Origin: Triglochin maritima
Taxonomy: Eukaryota > Streptophyta > Magnoliopsida > Alismatales > Juncaginaceae
NCBI GenBank assembly: GCA_963682175.1
Contig: OY821789.1
Location: 7,998,001 to 8,062,000 of the forward strand
Length of the DNA: 64,000 bases
Direction: 5' to 3'
The first letter of the stretch is position 1. Every line of letters begins with the position of its first letter. This document shows positions 44,961 through 57,355 of the stretch, piece by piece. Made by a program: the position numbers and the translations under genes. The notes under the pieces are model-generated. The model was not told the origin of the DNA. It made no database searches and worked only from the letters and a program-made list of their open reading frames with translations.

Positions 44961-46519
44961 ATACAATTAAATTTATTCAATACAATTTTGTTCAAATGTA
45001 TTTTTTGCACCAAAATGATATAGATTATAAGGTCCTTAATACAATTTTCTTACTACTAACACGCACTTGTGAGTTGGAAAATTCAAGTCAGTTTTAGGTA
45101 CCAATTGAACTATGCTCGGGCCAAATCAATAATAAGCATTTGATTTGTGAATTCTATGAAAGAAATTAGATATTATTATTCATATACATTGTTGAATATG
45201 GAAACAATTCAAAAAAAAGTTTATTTCAAAAATTTGTCACAACTAAAATAAACCTTAATTGCATGATACAAAGTACGATAAACAACAATGTCAAGCAGTT
45301 CTCAAGTGTGCATTGGTGAACTTGCTAACATCAATTTAAATCAAAATCTCTGAACCCCATTTAGTGAACTCAGGTTCCTTGCAGACTGACCCTTCAGTAT
45401 TATTGAATTCTAACAGGAATTTCTCATTTTATCATGAAAGTTTGGGAATGTTCTAATCTCAACATTGTCCAGCAATCTGATTCTTTACAGAAATGAAGCT
45501 TTAATCAACAGGAATATTTGGCAAAACAAAATCTATAATTCAATTATACTCAAGAATATTTTTCTAGATCAAATGGAAACCTCCTGGTTCCTGCCCATCT
45601 GAAGTTGCTTATTCATGAAGTATAGGACCAGCTGATTCCAGTGTGCATACAGAACATCTCTTAGTTCCATTTGTAAATCTATGTGTGAGGACAGATTCCA
45701 TCACAGACCACCATGCCATGAAATATCTCTTTTCCTTTGTGTTTCATACTTAGTTCCCACTTCCAGACTTGATTCCATAGAATATCAGTGTAATAGAGGA
45801 GAAGAAAGCTTTATTCGTGAATTTGTGTAGAGGGAGTCTTGATATCATCGTTGTGTATGATGTTTATAAGATACTTTTAGGTAACTAGCTGACGCAACTC
45901 GATTTTCACATCATATGTAGGCCACTGATATTCAAGGAATAAGATATTCACATTATAAGATACACTTGATTCAAGGAATAAAAGTTGGAAAAAGGCAACA
46001 ATAGATGTGGAAAGAAAACATGCTAAAATCAGACTTTATCTCACTCCTTTAATCACTCTTTTTTCTTTGTGAAAGTTGGAATCGCATTTAATTAAAATTA
46101 ACCAAGCTATGATCCACAGCAAGGTGAAGGAAAACAAAGTTTGATACCCATGATAGGGTTATAAAAGAGGACATAGTAGTCTATTAGCAGCCTAGAGTAT
46201 GCAATTAAAACACAAGTCCGTGATAACAACATTCAAAAAAGGAAAATGTTTAGTAGCCGCTCTCCGAGATGTTGTGGCGGGACGCTGCTGAGTTGAACAA
46301 ATCCAGTTCAGCCAGTTTAATATTTTTTGCGGGCAGAGGGGGCAGCCGCATTTAATGCATCTCAAATCAGACGTGCTCCAAATCATATCATTCCTCTTGG
46401 CGCTCCCACCTGCTCCATACCTCTTTTTGACGAAGATGCAAGGAATGACCACTGTCACTTCTTCCTTTCTTCTTCATTTTCGTTCATTTCTCTTCGTTTT
46501 GAGAGAAATCTTCACTCAA
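44961..46519. other. No gene recognised; left flank of the composite region
   Basis: AT-rich to about 46230, then GC-richer (GCCGCTCTCCGAG, GGGCAGAGGGGGCAGCC). A left end of the composite MULE should lie here if it exists. I could not match it to the right side. Confidence 0.4.
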
Positions 46520-49500
46520 ATGGAAATGACATTAAACATTCCTAAGGAGAAGATGATTTTCCCCTCTTTCGAAGGAGCAAGAGCTTTTTACAACGACTAT
46601 GCTGATGCTTGTGGTTTTGGTGTTAAGCTACGACATACTCATTACGACGCTGGTGTGGTTACTCGGGCTACTCTTACTTGTTCCAAGGAGGGTAACACAC
46701 CAACAGACCAAGGTCAAGGCATAATGAAGCCACGTTTATCTAGTAGAGTTCAGTGCACGGCTCGCATCAGGGTTTCTGGAAACCCAGCAAGGGGATACCA
46801 GATTAACTTTGTCGATCTCAATCATAACCATGAAATGCTGCAGGAGCACCAGATGCGTTTTCTAAGACAGAAATGATTTGTACCTGAGGCCGCCATAGCA
46901 CGAATAGCGTGCAATGATGCTTCTGGGATCTCTGTTGCTAAGACCATGCAATCGTTTGTTGTTGAGGCTGGGGGGTATGACAAACTTACTTTTAACGATA
47001 GAGACCTAAGGTTTGAAGACTTTTGTACGTTATTTTGTTTGTAGAAATCTGCAGCCTTAATATTTTTTGTGTGTGCAGGAATGTTATAACCGAAGTAAGG
47101 AATTTGAAAATGGGACCCGGCGATGCACAAGCTCTTCAGAACTATTTCATTAAGATGCAGAAGATTGATGCAATGTTTTTCTATGTCGTGGATATGGATG
47201 ACGAGGGAAGACTAAGGAACGTTTTCTGGGCCGACTGCCGTTCCAGTGCTGCCTATTCATACTTTGGGGATGCTATATGTTTCGACACTACGTACCTCAC
47301 AAACAAATACGACATGCCCTTTGCACCATTTGTGGGAGTTAATCACCATTTCGAGTCTGTGTTGCTCGGTTGCGCTTTGCTGTCTTCCGAGACCACTGAA
47401 AACTACATATGGCTCTTTCAGACGTGACTTTCGTGTATGGGAGATACGTATGTAGAGTTGTCCTTTATGATTTTTGAGTTATTGGTTTTCCTTTTTAAGT
47501 GATGTGTGTTCCTTTTTAAGTGTTGTGTGTTCCTTTTTTAGTTGTGCCTGTTCATTTTGAACTTCTTTCTAAAACCTTTTGAATGACTGTGTGTTCCTTT
47601 TTAACTTATGTCTGTTCCTTCTTAAGTGAAGTCTGTTTCCTTTTTAACTGATGTCTGTTCCTTTTTAGTGTTGTCTGTTCCTTTTTAAGTGAAGTGTGTT
47701 CCTTTTTAAGTGACATCGTTTCCTTTTTAAGTGAAGTATGTTCCTTCTTAAGTGAAGTCTGTTACTTTTTAACAGATGTCTGTTTCTTTTTATGTTATGT
47801 GCGTTCTTTTTTAAGTGAAGTCTGTTCCTTTTTTAATTGTAGTATGTTCCTTTTTAACTCTGGTCTGTTCCTTTTTAAGTGTAGTCTGTTCCTTTTTAAG
47901 TGATTTCTGTTCCTTCTTAAGTGAAGTTTGTTCCTTTTTAGTTATGTCTGTTCTTTTTTAAGTGTAGTCTGTTCCTTTTTAAGTTATGTCTGTTCCTTGT
48001 TAAGTGTAGTCTGTTCCTTTTTAAGTGATTTCTGTTCCTTCTTAAGCGAAGTCTGTTCCTTTTTAGTGTTGTCTGTTCCTTTTTAAGTGATGTCTGTCCC
48101 TTTTTAACTGATTTCTGTTCCTTTTTTAGTGTGCTTTGTTCCTTGTTAAGTGACCTCGTTTCCTTTTTAAGTGAAGTCTATTCCTTTTTAAGTGAAGTCT
48201 GTTCCTTCTTAAGTGAAGTCTGTTACTTTTTAACTGATGTATGTTCCTTTTTATTTTATGTGCGTTTCTTTTTAAGTGTTGTCTGTCTCTTTTTAAGTGA
48301 GGTTTGTACCTTTTTAAGTGAAGTCTGTTCCTTTTTAACTCTGGTCTGTCCCTTTTTAAGTGAAGTCTATTCCTTTTTAAGTGAAGTCTATTCTTTTTTA
48401 AGTGATGTCTGTCCCTTTTTAAGTGTAGTATGTTCCTATTTAAGTGATTTCTGTTCCTTCTTAAGTGAAGTCTGTTCCTTTTTAGTGTTGTCTGTTCCTT
48501 TTTAAGTGAAGTATGTTCCTTTTTAAGTTATGTCTGTTCCTTTTTAAGTGTATTCTGTTCCTTTTTAAGTGATTTCTGTTCCTTCTTAAGTGAAGTCTGT
48601 TCCTTTTTAGTGTTGTCTGTTCCTTTTTAAGTGATGTCTGTCCCTTTTTAGGGGATGTTTGTTCCTTTTTAAGAGATGTCTGTTCCTTTTTAAGTGATTT
48701 CTGTTCCTTTTTAAGTGATTTCTGTTCCTTCTTAAGTGAAGTATGTTCCTTTTTAATTGATGTCAGTTCCTTTTTAAGAGACCTCGTTTCCTTTATAGCG
48801 ATTTTTATTTTTCCTTGCAGATATCCCTCCACCAGCTATCATAACGGACCAATGTGGGGCCATTACTGCTGCTGTAAGGAATGTCCTCCCAAATGACAGA
48901 CACCGATTTTGCATTTGGCACATAATGAACAAAGCTCCCGTGAAGTTGCCGACGAAGTATCGACATCACATGTTATTTGATCTAAATTTGATTGTCTATG
49001 ACTCAAAGAACCCAGCTGAATTTTAGCGGAATTGACACGGTTTCCTGGTTGATTTTGACCTTCAAGAACATAGTTGGCTCCAAACAATTTACGGTACCCG
49101 TGAGTCTTGGGTACCTGCCTACTTGTGTGATTGTTTTTTCGCTGGAACGACTTCTACCCAAAGAAGCGAAAGTATGAACTCCTTCTTCGACAAGTACTTA
49201 TCTTCTAGAACCACCCTTAAGCAGTTCGTTCAACAATACGAACTTGCTCTACGTTACAAGTACGAGAAGGAAGCTTAATCGGATTTTGATTGCCTGCATA
49301 AGAAACCCCAAATGGTTTCAATATATCCCTTCGAGAGTCAAATGAGCGAGTTGTATACCGTAGGGGTTTTTAAGAAAGTACAGTTACAAATTGGTAAGAT
49401 GATGAACTGCGACCTAACCGAGGAGTTGCAATGAGCCGATGCGTTTCATTACAAGGTGACTGAACGTGTATGGGTCGGTGAGCAACTATTATCGAAACGT

Positions 49501-50016
49501 TTCCTTGTAGAGAGGACAAGTCTGAACTTGACATGTGATTGTAAACTGTTTAAGCGTGTTGGTATTCTTTGCTGTCATCTCCTGGTCGTATTTGCACGGT
49601 TAGATCCTAATGCATTACTCCCGCCGTCTTACATCACAGATCGATGGCGGAAGGATATTCGTCGGAGCTATGGAGAAAAGATGTATCAAGCCGATAACGT
49701 ATTGGAGAATGATGTGCTGAGTCGTCACGCCGACATAATGGGTCGCGCTCTTTGGATTGCACAGGAAGCATTCATTTCTCATGAAAGCTATCTTAAGGGC
49801 GTGAAATGTATGGAGTGGCTCAGGTCTCGTATTAACATTCCCCACGCCCCTCACATAGTTGATAAAGTTGTGGCCGACGGTACCTCTTTGCGCAATCCAG
49901 GCAAAGTAACCCGTCCAGGAAGACCGCCTACTAGACGTCGGGTTTCCTTAGCCGAGAGAATTCTTCAAAGAAGCCAAAAAAGGGTCTCACAGCAGAATGT
50001 AGGATTTTATGTTTAA
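46520..50016 (+). pseudogene. FAR1-related / MULE transposase-like gene, disabled
   Basis: Exon 1 (46520-47010) encodes MEMTLNIPKEKMIFPSFEGA and a FAR1-type DNA-binding region (YNDYADACGFGVKLRH, VQCTARIRVS, VDLNHNHEM). Exon 2 starts at 47079 and joins in phase (DLR-NV): DAQALQNYFIKMQKIDAMF, then ICFDTTYLTNKY with the first catalytic Asp, then ENYIWLFQT. A 1.4-kb minisatellite block follows. Coding resumes at about 48822 with IPPPAIITDQCGAI (second Asp), CIWHIMNKAP, and after 49456 a SWIM zinc finger (CDCKLFKRVGILCCHLL). The tail is basic (RPGRPPTRRR). In-frame stops lie at 46874 and 47425 and near 49025. Such proteins derive from MuDR-type transposases. Given the setting, a transposon gene is more likely than a domesticated one. 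Confidence 0.85.
47490..48805 (+). repeat. 21-bp minisatellite, array 1
   Basis: About 60 units of TTCCTTTTTAAGTGAAGTCTG and variants (GATGTCTG, GTTGTCTG, GATTTCTG). It fills the gap between two conserved coding blocks of the FAR1-like pseudogene, where an intron would sit. Being 21 bp, it reads as heptapeptide repeats (SFLSEVC) over long open frames that are not genes. Confidence 0.95.
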
Positions 50017-50089
50017 TTATACATATATATTTTCGAAATTTTTATGTATAATAAGGATCAATTACAATTTTCTTTGATTTATTTCATGC

Positions 50090-52045
50090 ATGCATTAGTT
50101 TGTTTTAACATCTAGTTGCAAAACTCTATTAAAACAAACAAGGGCTCCGAAATTCATACCTAGAAGTTCTCAAAAACTTCTTGAAGATTCGGAGACGTTG
50201 GGGATGCTTCTCTCCGCGCCGGATGCCTCCGAGTGTTCACCGAAACCCTAAACAAGGTTGGAGAGAAAGAAGCTAGCCTATCGATCTCCAAACAAGCTTA
50301 GAATCTAGCTACAAACCCCTTCCTTAGCCTCTGAGATTTCTCCTTCCAAAGACTTAGAAAACTAAGAGAATTTTCGTGGGTTTTTGTGGTGAATTAAGAG
50401 AGAAAATAATTATTGAATTGTGTGTTACAACTAGGGAGAATAAGGACCTATTTATAGGTTCCAATCTTACTCTTAATCATGGCTATTCTTAAGCCACAGT
50501 TTTATGACAAATTCTCTCACAAATTAATTCTATAATGCATTATATGCACCCACAAAACGTTTGACCAAATTTGGAGCTAATCCAACCATCGATCAAATTA
50601 ATCTCTTAATAATCAAAGGCAGAAAATCGACCGCTGTTCGGTTTACCGAGTCCCACTCGGTTAACCAAATTTGTCACGATCGTTTAACCGAGTACGTGAC
50701 GGATGACCGAATCTTAAGGAGAAAAATTCTCCTTAACCGATCGGACCAATTCTCGTCCAAGACCGAGTGCTATTCGGTTAACCGAAAATATCGGAACTTG
50801 ACATTGTTCGGTCGACCGTTTCTGGTTCGGTACACCGTACCAAAGCTCCAGGCACTTTGGTCAAGTTCGGTCAATCAATTACGATTATCCGTTCCACGTT
50901 CGGTTGACCGATCCATAGATCCTTCGGTCGACCGAACCTCAACGGATTACCGAACTTTTACCCGATTTTGCCTATTTCAAATTTTGGATTTATTTCCAAC
51001 AAAATTTGAACTTAAGGGGTTTTACCAAATTCACAACTTATGCAATGTATTATCCTATGCAACAATAAATTATTGCACCCCATAATATATGCATCTCATA
51101 TGAATTTATCATGATTCTAATTATGTTTATATACAACATAATTGATTTTACTTGTTCACCACATGTGTCATATTTTCTATAAGAAACCCGACACATCATA
51201 TGAACCAAAAATCAAGCTTCTTGTTTCACGGTTTTTGCGGTGTGACCTATGGGAGGATCTAAACTAAGTTGGCAGTGATATTAAGAGCTTAATATCACAA
51301 GCTGTAAGCGGTATCTAGCTACACATTATAGCTCCCAATTAGTTAGATGTCTTAATTCCACTCGAACCAAAACACGATCCATTTAGTGATGGAGTGCACC
51401 ACTTGTGTCCGTCCCTTGCATCATGATATTAAGAATACACACAAAGTAGTATTGTGTCATCTTTGTATTAGTATTCATTTCTTGATCTCTTTAAGCTAGT
51501 TATAAATATGTGACTTAACTCAAATCACATTGTGCACATTATAACTTTGCTTTATCAAGGGGCCCACTAATATCATCACTCAATTAAGAGGGGCAATGAT
51601 AATCTTTTGACTAACTCTCTTCTCCAACGAAAGTTATACTTAACCAACCGATGCATTTACACTACACTGATCGATAGTTCAAGACACTGATCTAATTAAG
51701 TCTTCCTTAAGTGATCAGATATAAGTCTCATATCAAAGGATCAAAGACACAGTAAAATATTAATGACACAGAAACACATTTCTATAATATTTTACTTATT
51801 AGGTCTATTCAGTATACAAAAGTAATATTTTCCTCTTTTGCATACCCGTGTCGTCACTCACTTGTAGAGCAACAATGATCTATGACCAACACGACAATCT
51901 TAACTCGGTAATTAATGTTCCATGTTAATTACCATGATTGCGAATATCTTTTGTTTTATGCAAACCAATATCTTTTAGAGCTCTACGGTTAAGGACCAAG
52001 AGCCTCTTCCTTAACACTTCTAAAAGACGAATAACATAAACAAGG
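50090..52045. mobile_element. Probable LTR-derived segment between the FAR1-like gene and array 2
   Basis: Non-coding. It has a block rich in TTCGGTCGACCGAA-type palindromes (50630-50950) and a long AT-rich part with phrases common in plant LTRs (GGTGTGACCTATGGGAGG, AAGCGGTATCTAGCTACAC). Edges are guesses: TGTTTTAACA near 50100 and ACATAAACA near 52040. I found no target duplication. The 174-codon frame at 50561 is a by-product. Confidence 0.4.
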
Positions 52046-52051
52046 AACAAA

Positions 52052-52240
52052 ATGATTTCTCATTCAATTCATAATAATTGGCATTTAAAAGTAAAACTTT
52101 TAGAACACATTCCCTTCACAGAAAAGAGCAAGTATCGAAGGAAGGGCAAATCACCTATGCATCAGGTCGCACCTAGACCAGGGGATCCAGATTTTGACGA
52201 TTGGGACATGAAGTTGTATTACGACCAAATTGCTCCTTAA
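52052..52240 (+). other. Small unrecognised open frame before minisatellite 2
   Basis: KSKYRRKGKSPMHQVAPRPG is followed by DPDFDDWDMKLYYDQIAP and a stop. CTTCACAG at 52114-52121 could be a splice acceptor. It may be the last exon of the FAR1-like gene, cut off by the segment at 50090-52045. Function unknown. Confidence 0.3.
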
Positions 52241-52309
52241 TTATGCACTTTTAAGTCTTGGTCTTTGAATTTTGTACTTTTTTGTAAGACCACAATTATT
52301 CTTAAATGT

Positions 52310-53570
52310 AAAGTTCCCTTTTAATTGTGAGTGTAAAGTTCCCTTTTAAGTTTACGGTTCTCCTTTTTAACTCTGACTTGTATCTTTTTAAGTGATATAT
52401 GTTCCTTTTTATGAATTGCGAGTACCTTTATAAGTTAGCGGTTCTCCTTTTTAACTGTGAGTTGCAGTCTGTTCCTTTTTAAGTGCGTTTACCTTTTTAA
52501 GTGAAGTCTGTTCCCTTTTAAGTGAAGTCTGCCCCTTTTTAACTGATTTCTGTTACTTTTTAATTGAAGTCGGTTCCTTTTTAAGTGACCTCGTTTACTT
52601 TTTAAGTGTTGTCTGTTCCTTTTTAACTGAAGTTTGTTCCTTTTTAAGCGATTTCTGTTCCTTTTGAAGTGATGTCTGTCCCTTTTTAATTGATTTCTTT
52701 TCCTTTTTTAGTGTTGTCTGTTCCTTTTTAAGTGATGTATGTCCTTTTTAGGGGATGTCTGTTTCCTTTTTAAGAGATATTTGTTCCTTTTTAAGAGATG
52801 TTTGTTCCCTTTTAAGTGAAGTCTGTCCCTTTTAACTGATTTATGTTCCTTTTTAAGTGAAGTCTGTTCCTTTTTAAGTGAAGTCTGCTCCTTTTTAAGT
52901 GAAGTCTGCTCTTTTTTAAGTGACGTATGTTCCTTTTTAAGAGATGTCTGTTCCTTTTTAAGTGATTTCTGTCCCCTTTTAATTGAAATTTGTCCCCTTT
53001 TCACTGATTTCTGTTACTTTTTAAGTGAAGTCTGTTCCTTCTTAAGTGAAGTCTATTACTTTTTAAGCGATGGCTGTCTCTTTTTAATTGAAATATGTTT
53101 CTTTTTAAGTGATTTATGTTCCTTTTTATTTGAAGTCGGTTCCTTTTTAAGTGACCTCGTTTACTTTTTAAGTGTTGTCTGTTCCTTTTTAAGTGAAGTC
53201 TGTTCCTTTTTAAGCGACTTATGTTCCTTTTTAAGTGATGTCTGTCCCTTTTTAACTGATTTCTGTTCCTTTTTTAGTGTTGTCTGTTCCATTTTAAGTG
53301 ATGTATGTTCCTTTTTAGGGGATGTCTGTTCCTTTTTAAGAGATGTTTGTTCCTTTTTAAGTGATTTCTATTTCTTTTTAAGTGAAGTCTGTCCCTTTTT
53401 AACTGATTTCTGTTCCTTTTTAAGTGAAGTCTGTTCCTTTTTAAGTGAAGTCTGCTCCTTTTTAAGTGAAGTATGTTCCTTTTTAAGTGAAGTATGTTCC
53501 TTTTTAAGTGAAGTCTGTTCCTTTTTATGTTATGTCTGTTTCTTTTTATGTTATGTCTACCTTAAATGTT
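52310..53570 (+). repeat. 21-bp minisatellite, array 2
   Basis: About 58 units of the family and orientation of array 1 (TTCCTTTTTAAGTGAAGTCTG, GATTTCTG, GATGTCTG). It lies between the small frame ending at 52240 and the 3' end of the minus-strand Ulp1-like gene. The 98-codon minus-strand frame (52708-53004) is repeat translation. Confidence 0.95.
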
Positions 53571-54581
53571 GGAGCTATTACTTTGGAGTATGGAAAAGTT
53601 TTAATTACAACAACTATAAAATGTATTTGTTCCTGTTTTAATTTACAACTATGCACTACTTGAATTCGACACAGCAGCGGGAGCCCCTCAATAAAGTAAT
53701 GGCCATTTCACCCCTGATGGAGTGAAGTGTCTTGGGTTTTTCGTTTCCGTTGGGTTGACCTTTCGCATGGGACCAGCTCCCTACTGCAACTGTTGTAATG
53801 CAGGATCTCCTTGTCTAAGTCATTAACAACTACAAGGATTCAGTGTTCTGACACCAGCAATGGTTGTGCAATGACGAGGCTTCCCGTTTCCTGGCCTTGT
53901 AATTTGGGCGTCAGCCACTCTTCAATCATGGTATTCCCTTGATCGATCATAATTCTTTCCGAATAGAAGCTTGGAATACAAATTACCTCTTGGGGGGTAG
54001 TTTTCTGTTTTTTGGCGCTCTTCAAGTACACAAAAATACTGTCTATCGCCTCGTTGGTCAAATCCATCCCCTTTGTCATTAGCTCCTTCAGGTCGGAACG
54101 TGTGAAGAAACATGAATCACCTCTCCAGATCACCTCCCGTTGGTTATGTGTAGGTGTGGTCACCTTCAGTACAATGTTCAGCTCATCGGGGCTCAATGTG
54201 GCCAATGCATCCATGTCAACGTCTGGCATATTCTCTCTCCCGAGATGAGCCAACTTGAAATCGTCATTCCCATCCCGCTTTCTTTTTTTGTTCATGCTCC
54301 TCTGGAGCCTTCTTTCTCCCCTATTCCGTTCCTCTTCTTTTTTCTTCCTTTCTTTCACCTCAACTTCTTGTTTTTTGGCCGTTAAGCGTGATCCTTTGGC
54401 CCCCCAGTCTGCCCTGAGGGGTTTTTCCTTTCCCTCGTCCTCCTTTTTCTCCTTCTGCTTATCCCCCTCTCTTCTCTCCTGTGTTCGTTTCTCATCTTTC
54501 TCCCTCTCCTTCTCTTTCTCATTTTCCTCCTCTACCCTCTTTCTTTCTACCTCTTCCCTCAACCTCTTCTTTGAAGCTTCG

Positions 54582-55802
54582 TGATGAGAATTAGACATAT
54601 ACCGCAAGTGCACGGCGTCAATGAAGACGTGGCAAATACGGGTCGAACACAAGGAGGGAGAGATTTGTTATTAGTGTGATTTCGATTGGGGGAAAGAAGG
54701 AGAGAAGAAATAAGTTGGTTTTGAGATTTTTGATTTTTAATTATCTAAAGCAAGAAACAAGAACAATTAAAACTAAAACAAGAACAAAGAAGAGAATTTC
54801 GTTGGGTGGAGGTTTAGATTTAGGGTTTAGATTAGAGAATTCAGAAACTTATAATAAATCATGTTAGTTATGAAGCATTACATGATAAATGATTTAACAT
54901 AAACTCAAGTAATCAAAATATACTAATCACGAACTTAAAATAATAACATTCATTCATCTTCTCTTCACCCTAAATCTGTCACCTCCACCCTTTGGAAGAA
55001 GTTAGAAACTCATAGAGGGATGAAGAAGGGGTCCTTGAGACATTACAAAAGAAAACTAAAAGTAAGAAATAAAAGACAGAATTTTATTAATGAAAAGAAG
55101 AATACAAAACTAAGATTAAGAATAAAAACTACAACCAAAGACTAAGGACCCTTCTAACATCGTTCTCGGGTCTATTTATAGTTGTTACAAGCGACCTAAG
55201 TATAGAATTGGAGAGTACACGTGTCCAGACACGACTGGACAAAATTGGAACACACGGATCAACTAGGGGGCGGCGGAATCGCCGCATGGTGTGTGTGATA
55301 TGCGGCGGAATCGCAGCACATCATGCTCTGATTTGGTCCAGATTTTGGTTGAATGTTTATGGTATGATTTGATCCTCCTTTACGCGTCTGGATTGATTCT
55401 TTCCATTCTTTTGAGCTCCGGATTAATTCTTTTATATATTTGAAGATCCACATTGATTTTTCTTTAGATTTTCTCCAAGATAATAAAAGCTACTCGTGAT
55501 TTGCAATTAGGTCCTTGTCTTTTTGCAATTGAGTCCTAAGCTACTCAAGTCCTTGTTCTTTTTGTGATTAGGTCTTGAATGCTTTTATGCTTGGATACAT
55601 TTCCATTTGAAACTCGATAAGCTTGAACTTGGTCTTTATGATAGAAATGAGTCTTTTGCACGCGTTTATGCTCGGAATGTGGGTAATTTGCATTCAGGTC
55701 CCTGTATTCTGTAAATAAGACTAAACACATACCTTAGTAGCATTTATTGATATAAAAGTAATCTAAATGAAAGACATATGATGCAATGTATGCAATGCAT
55801 CA
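54582..55802. mobile_element. Solo LTR, family A (1221 bp)
   Basis: Begins TGATGAGAATTAGACATA and ends AATGCATCA, so the ends are TGAT/ATCA. The flanking 5 bp are CTTCG (54577-54581) and CTTTG (55803-55807), a target duplication with one mismatch. It interrupts the minus-strand Ulp1-like gene. The minus-strand open frame of that gene gains a false start (MCSTRICHVFIDAVHLRYM) inside the LTR. Confidence 0.75.
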
Positions 55803-55812
55803 CTTTGGCCTC

Positions 55813-57355
55813 TGATTGATCTCGTTTTATATTTAACCGCAAGTGCACGACCGCGTTGAAGCGGTGGCAAATACGGGTCGTCCACTGGGAGGTGTGTCGA
55901 CACTTGGTTTGTGCGAAGGCGAGAGGTAAAGAAAGGGAAGAAAGGTTGGTTACACTAAACTACACTAAGATGCAAATGGAAATGGAGATAAGCAATAAAC
56001 TAAGCCCCAAAGGGGGTAGAGAAATAATGTGAACATAAAGAAGTGTGTGTGTGTGTTCATTAAGCTCCTCACAACATGTAGTACATGAAATCATAAAACT
56101 ACATCCAACTTTGACTCTACATGAATTAAGATAAGACTACATCATTAAAACATACAAGACAATAATTGGAATGAAGCAACATGAACTCAAGTATAAAGAC
56201 TATACCCTACTATGCCTCTACATGAATTAAGATTTCACTACATCATTAAAACATACAAGACATTAGCTAAGGTAAAGGCAACAAGAGCACATACACTACA
56301 AATTGTGTCTCCAATATTAACTTCATCCATATCCTAACCTTATCATTCCCCATAAAATAGGTCCACTAATCAAAGCATAAGCTAAGCTTCATTCAAGAGC
56401 ATTAGCATATCAAAGATAAGAGTGGAGACCCATTAGATGGTTATGGAAATCATATAAAGCTCAATGGATAAAAATAACACACACTTAATACACTACATAA
56501 TTATATCACATATTTCTCCACCCCCCAAATGGGGATGGAACTACTCACTACTCATTACACTACTGATTAGACTAAGTAAAGAAAACATTTAACTAAGATA
56601 CTAAAATTACTAAACAAGAAATTAAACAAAGTAAAACAACCCACACAAAGCAAACAACATAACAAAACAAGATTAAAAGAAACAAATAAACTTTTATTAA
56701 CAATGACTCACATTGAAGGTAGCATCCTTCTCCACCTTGAGTTATTGCTTCAAGGCTCACTCCTTAGTAGAGAGAATGCCACCAAACAATGGGTGATTAC
56801 AATGGAAGGTGAAGAGTTCTATTTATAGGCATGGAAAAAGCTAATCCGGGACAATCTCCCGATGTGGGACTAAACCAATACCAAAAATACACTAAGCATA
56901 CACTAATACACGTGCTACAGAAAACTAAACGGATTCTGGGCCATCTGGACCGCCAATTGGCGGTTCCAGACCGCCAATTGGCGGTCTATATGGTTTAGAT
57001 CCGTTTGGTTTTCTTTGTGGGCTTTGCTTGAAGTGTTTGTTGGTCTTGGATGCATCTGGTTGGTTTGTTGGAGGTCCGACCCGAATCCAATTGCTAAAAT
57101 ACTCCCCATGATGGTGTGAAGTATTCTGTTTTGCTCTTAGGTCCTTCTGTCTTGCATTCAGGTCCTTCTCCCTTGCATCTTGGTCCCCAGATCTCACAAT
57201 TCAGTCCTTTTTCCCAGCTTTTGGGTCCTTTTATGCTTCATCTCTTCAAACCTATTTATTCCTGAAAACTAAACATAAAACTCGTCACGTAGCATTGCTT
57301 AGGTGTAAGATAATGGATATAAGGTACAAATATAAGCATGAAATGATGTCAATCA
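55813..57355 (-). mobile_element. 3' LTR of a family B retrotransposon (1543 bp)
   Basis: On the plus strand it runs from TGATTGATCTCG to GATGTCAATCA. Next to it at 57356-57372 the minus strand reads a purine-rich tract (TAGGTGTGGGGGTATT), the expected priming site just before a 3' LTR. So the element points to the minus strand. It contains ACCGCAAGTGCACGACC near one end, shared with family A and the fragment at 22341. Confidence 0.75.

Noticed and set aside
48131..48505. Long open frames with heptapeptide repeats (SFLSEVC) at 47694-48505 and minus-strand Lys-rich frames at 48482-48832 and 52708-53004
   Set aside because: They are translations of the 21-bp minisatellite; unit length is a multiple of three, so stops are avoided in several frames.
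50561..51085. 174-codon frame rich in DRF/VNR phrases
   Set aside because: Falls on palindromic TTCGGTCGACCGAA-type sequence in an LTR-like region; no domain.
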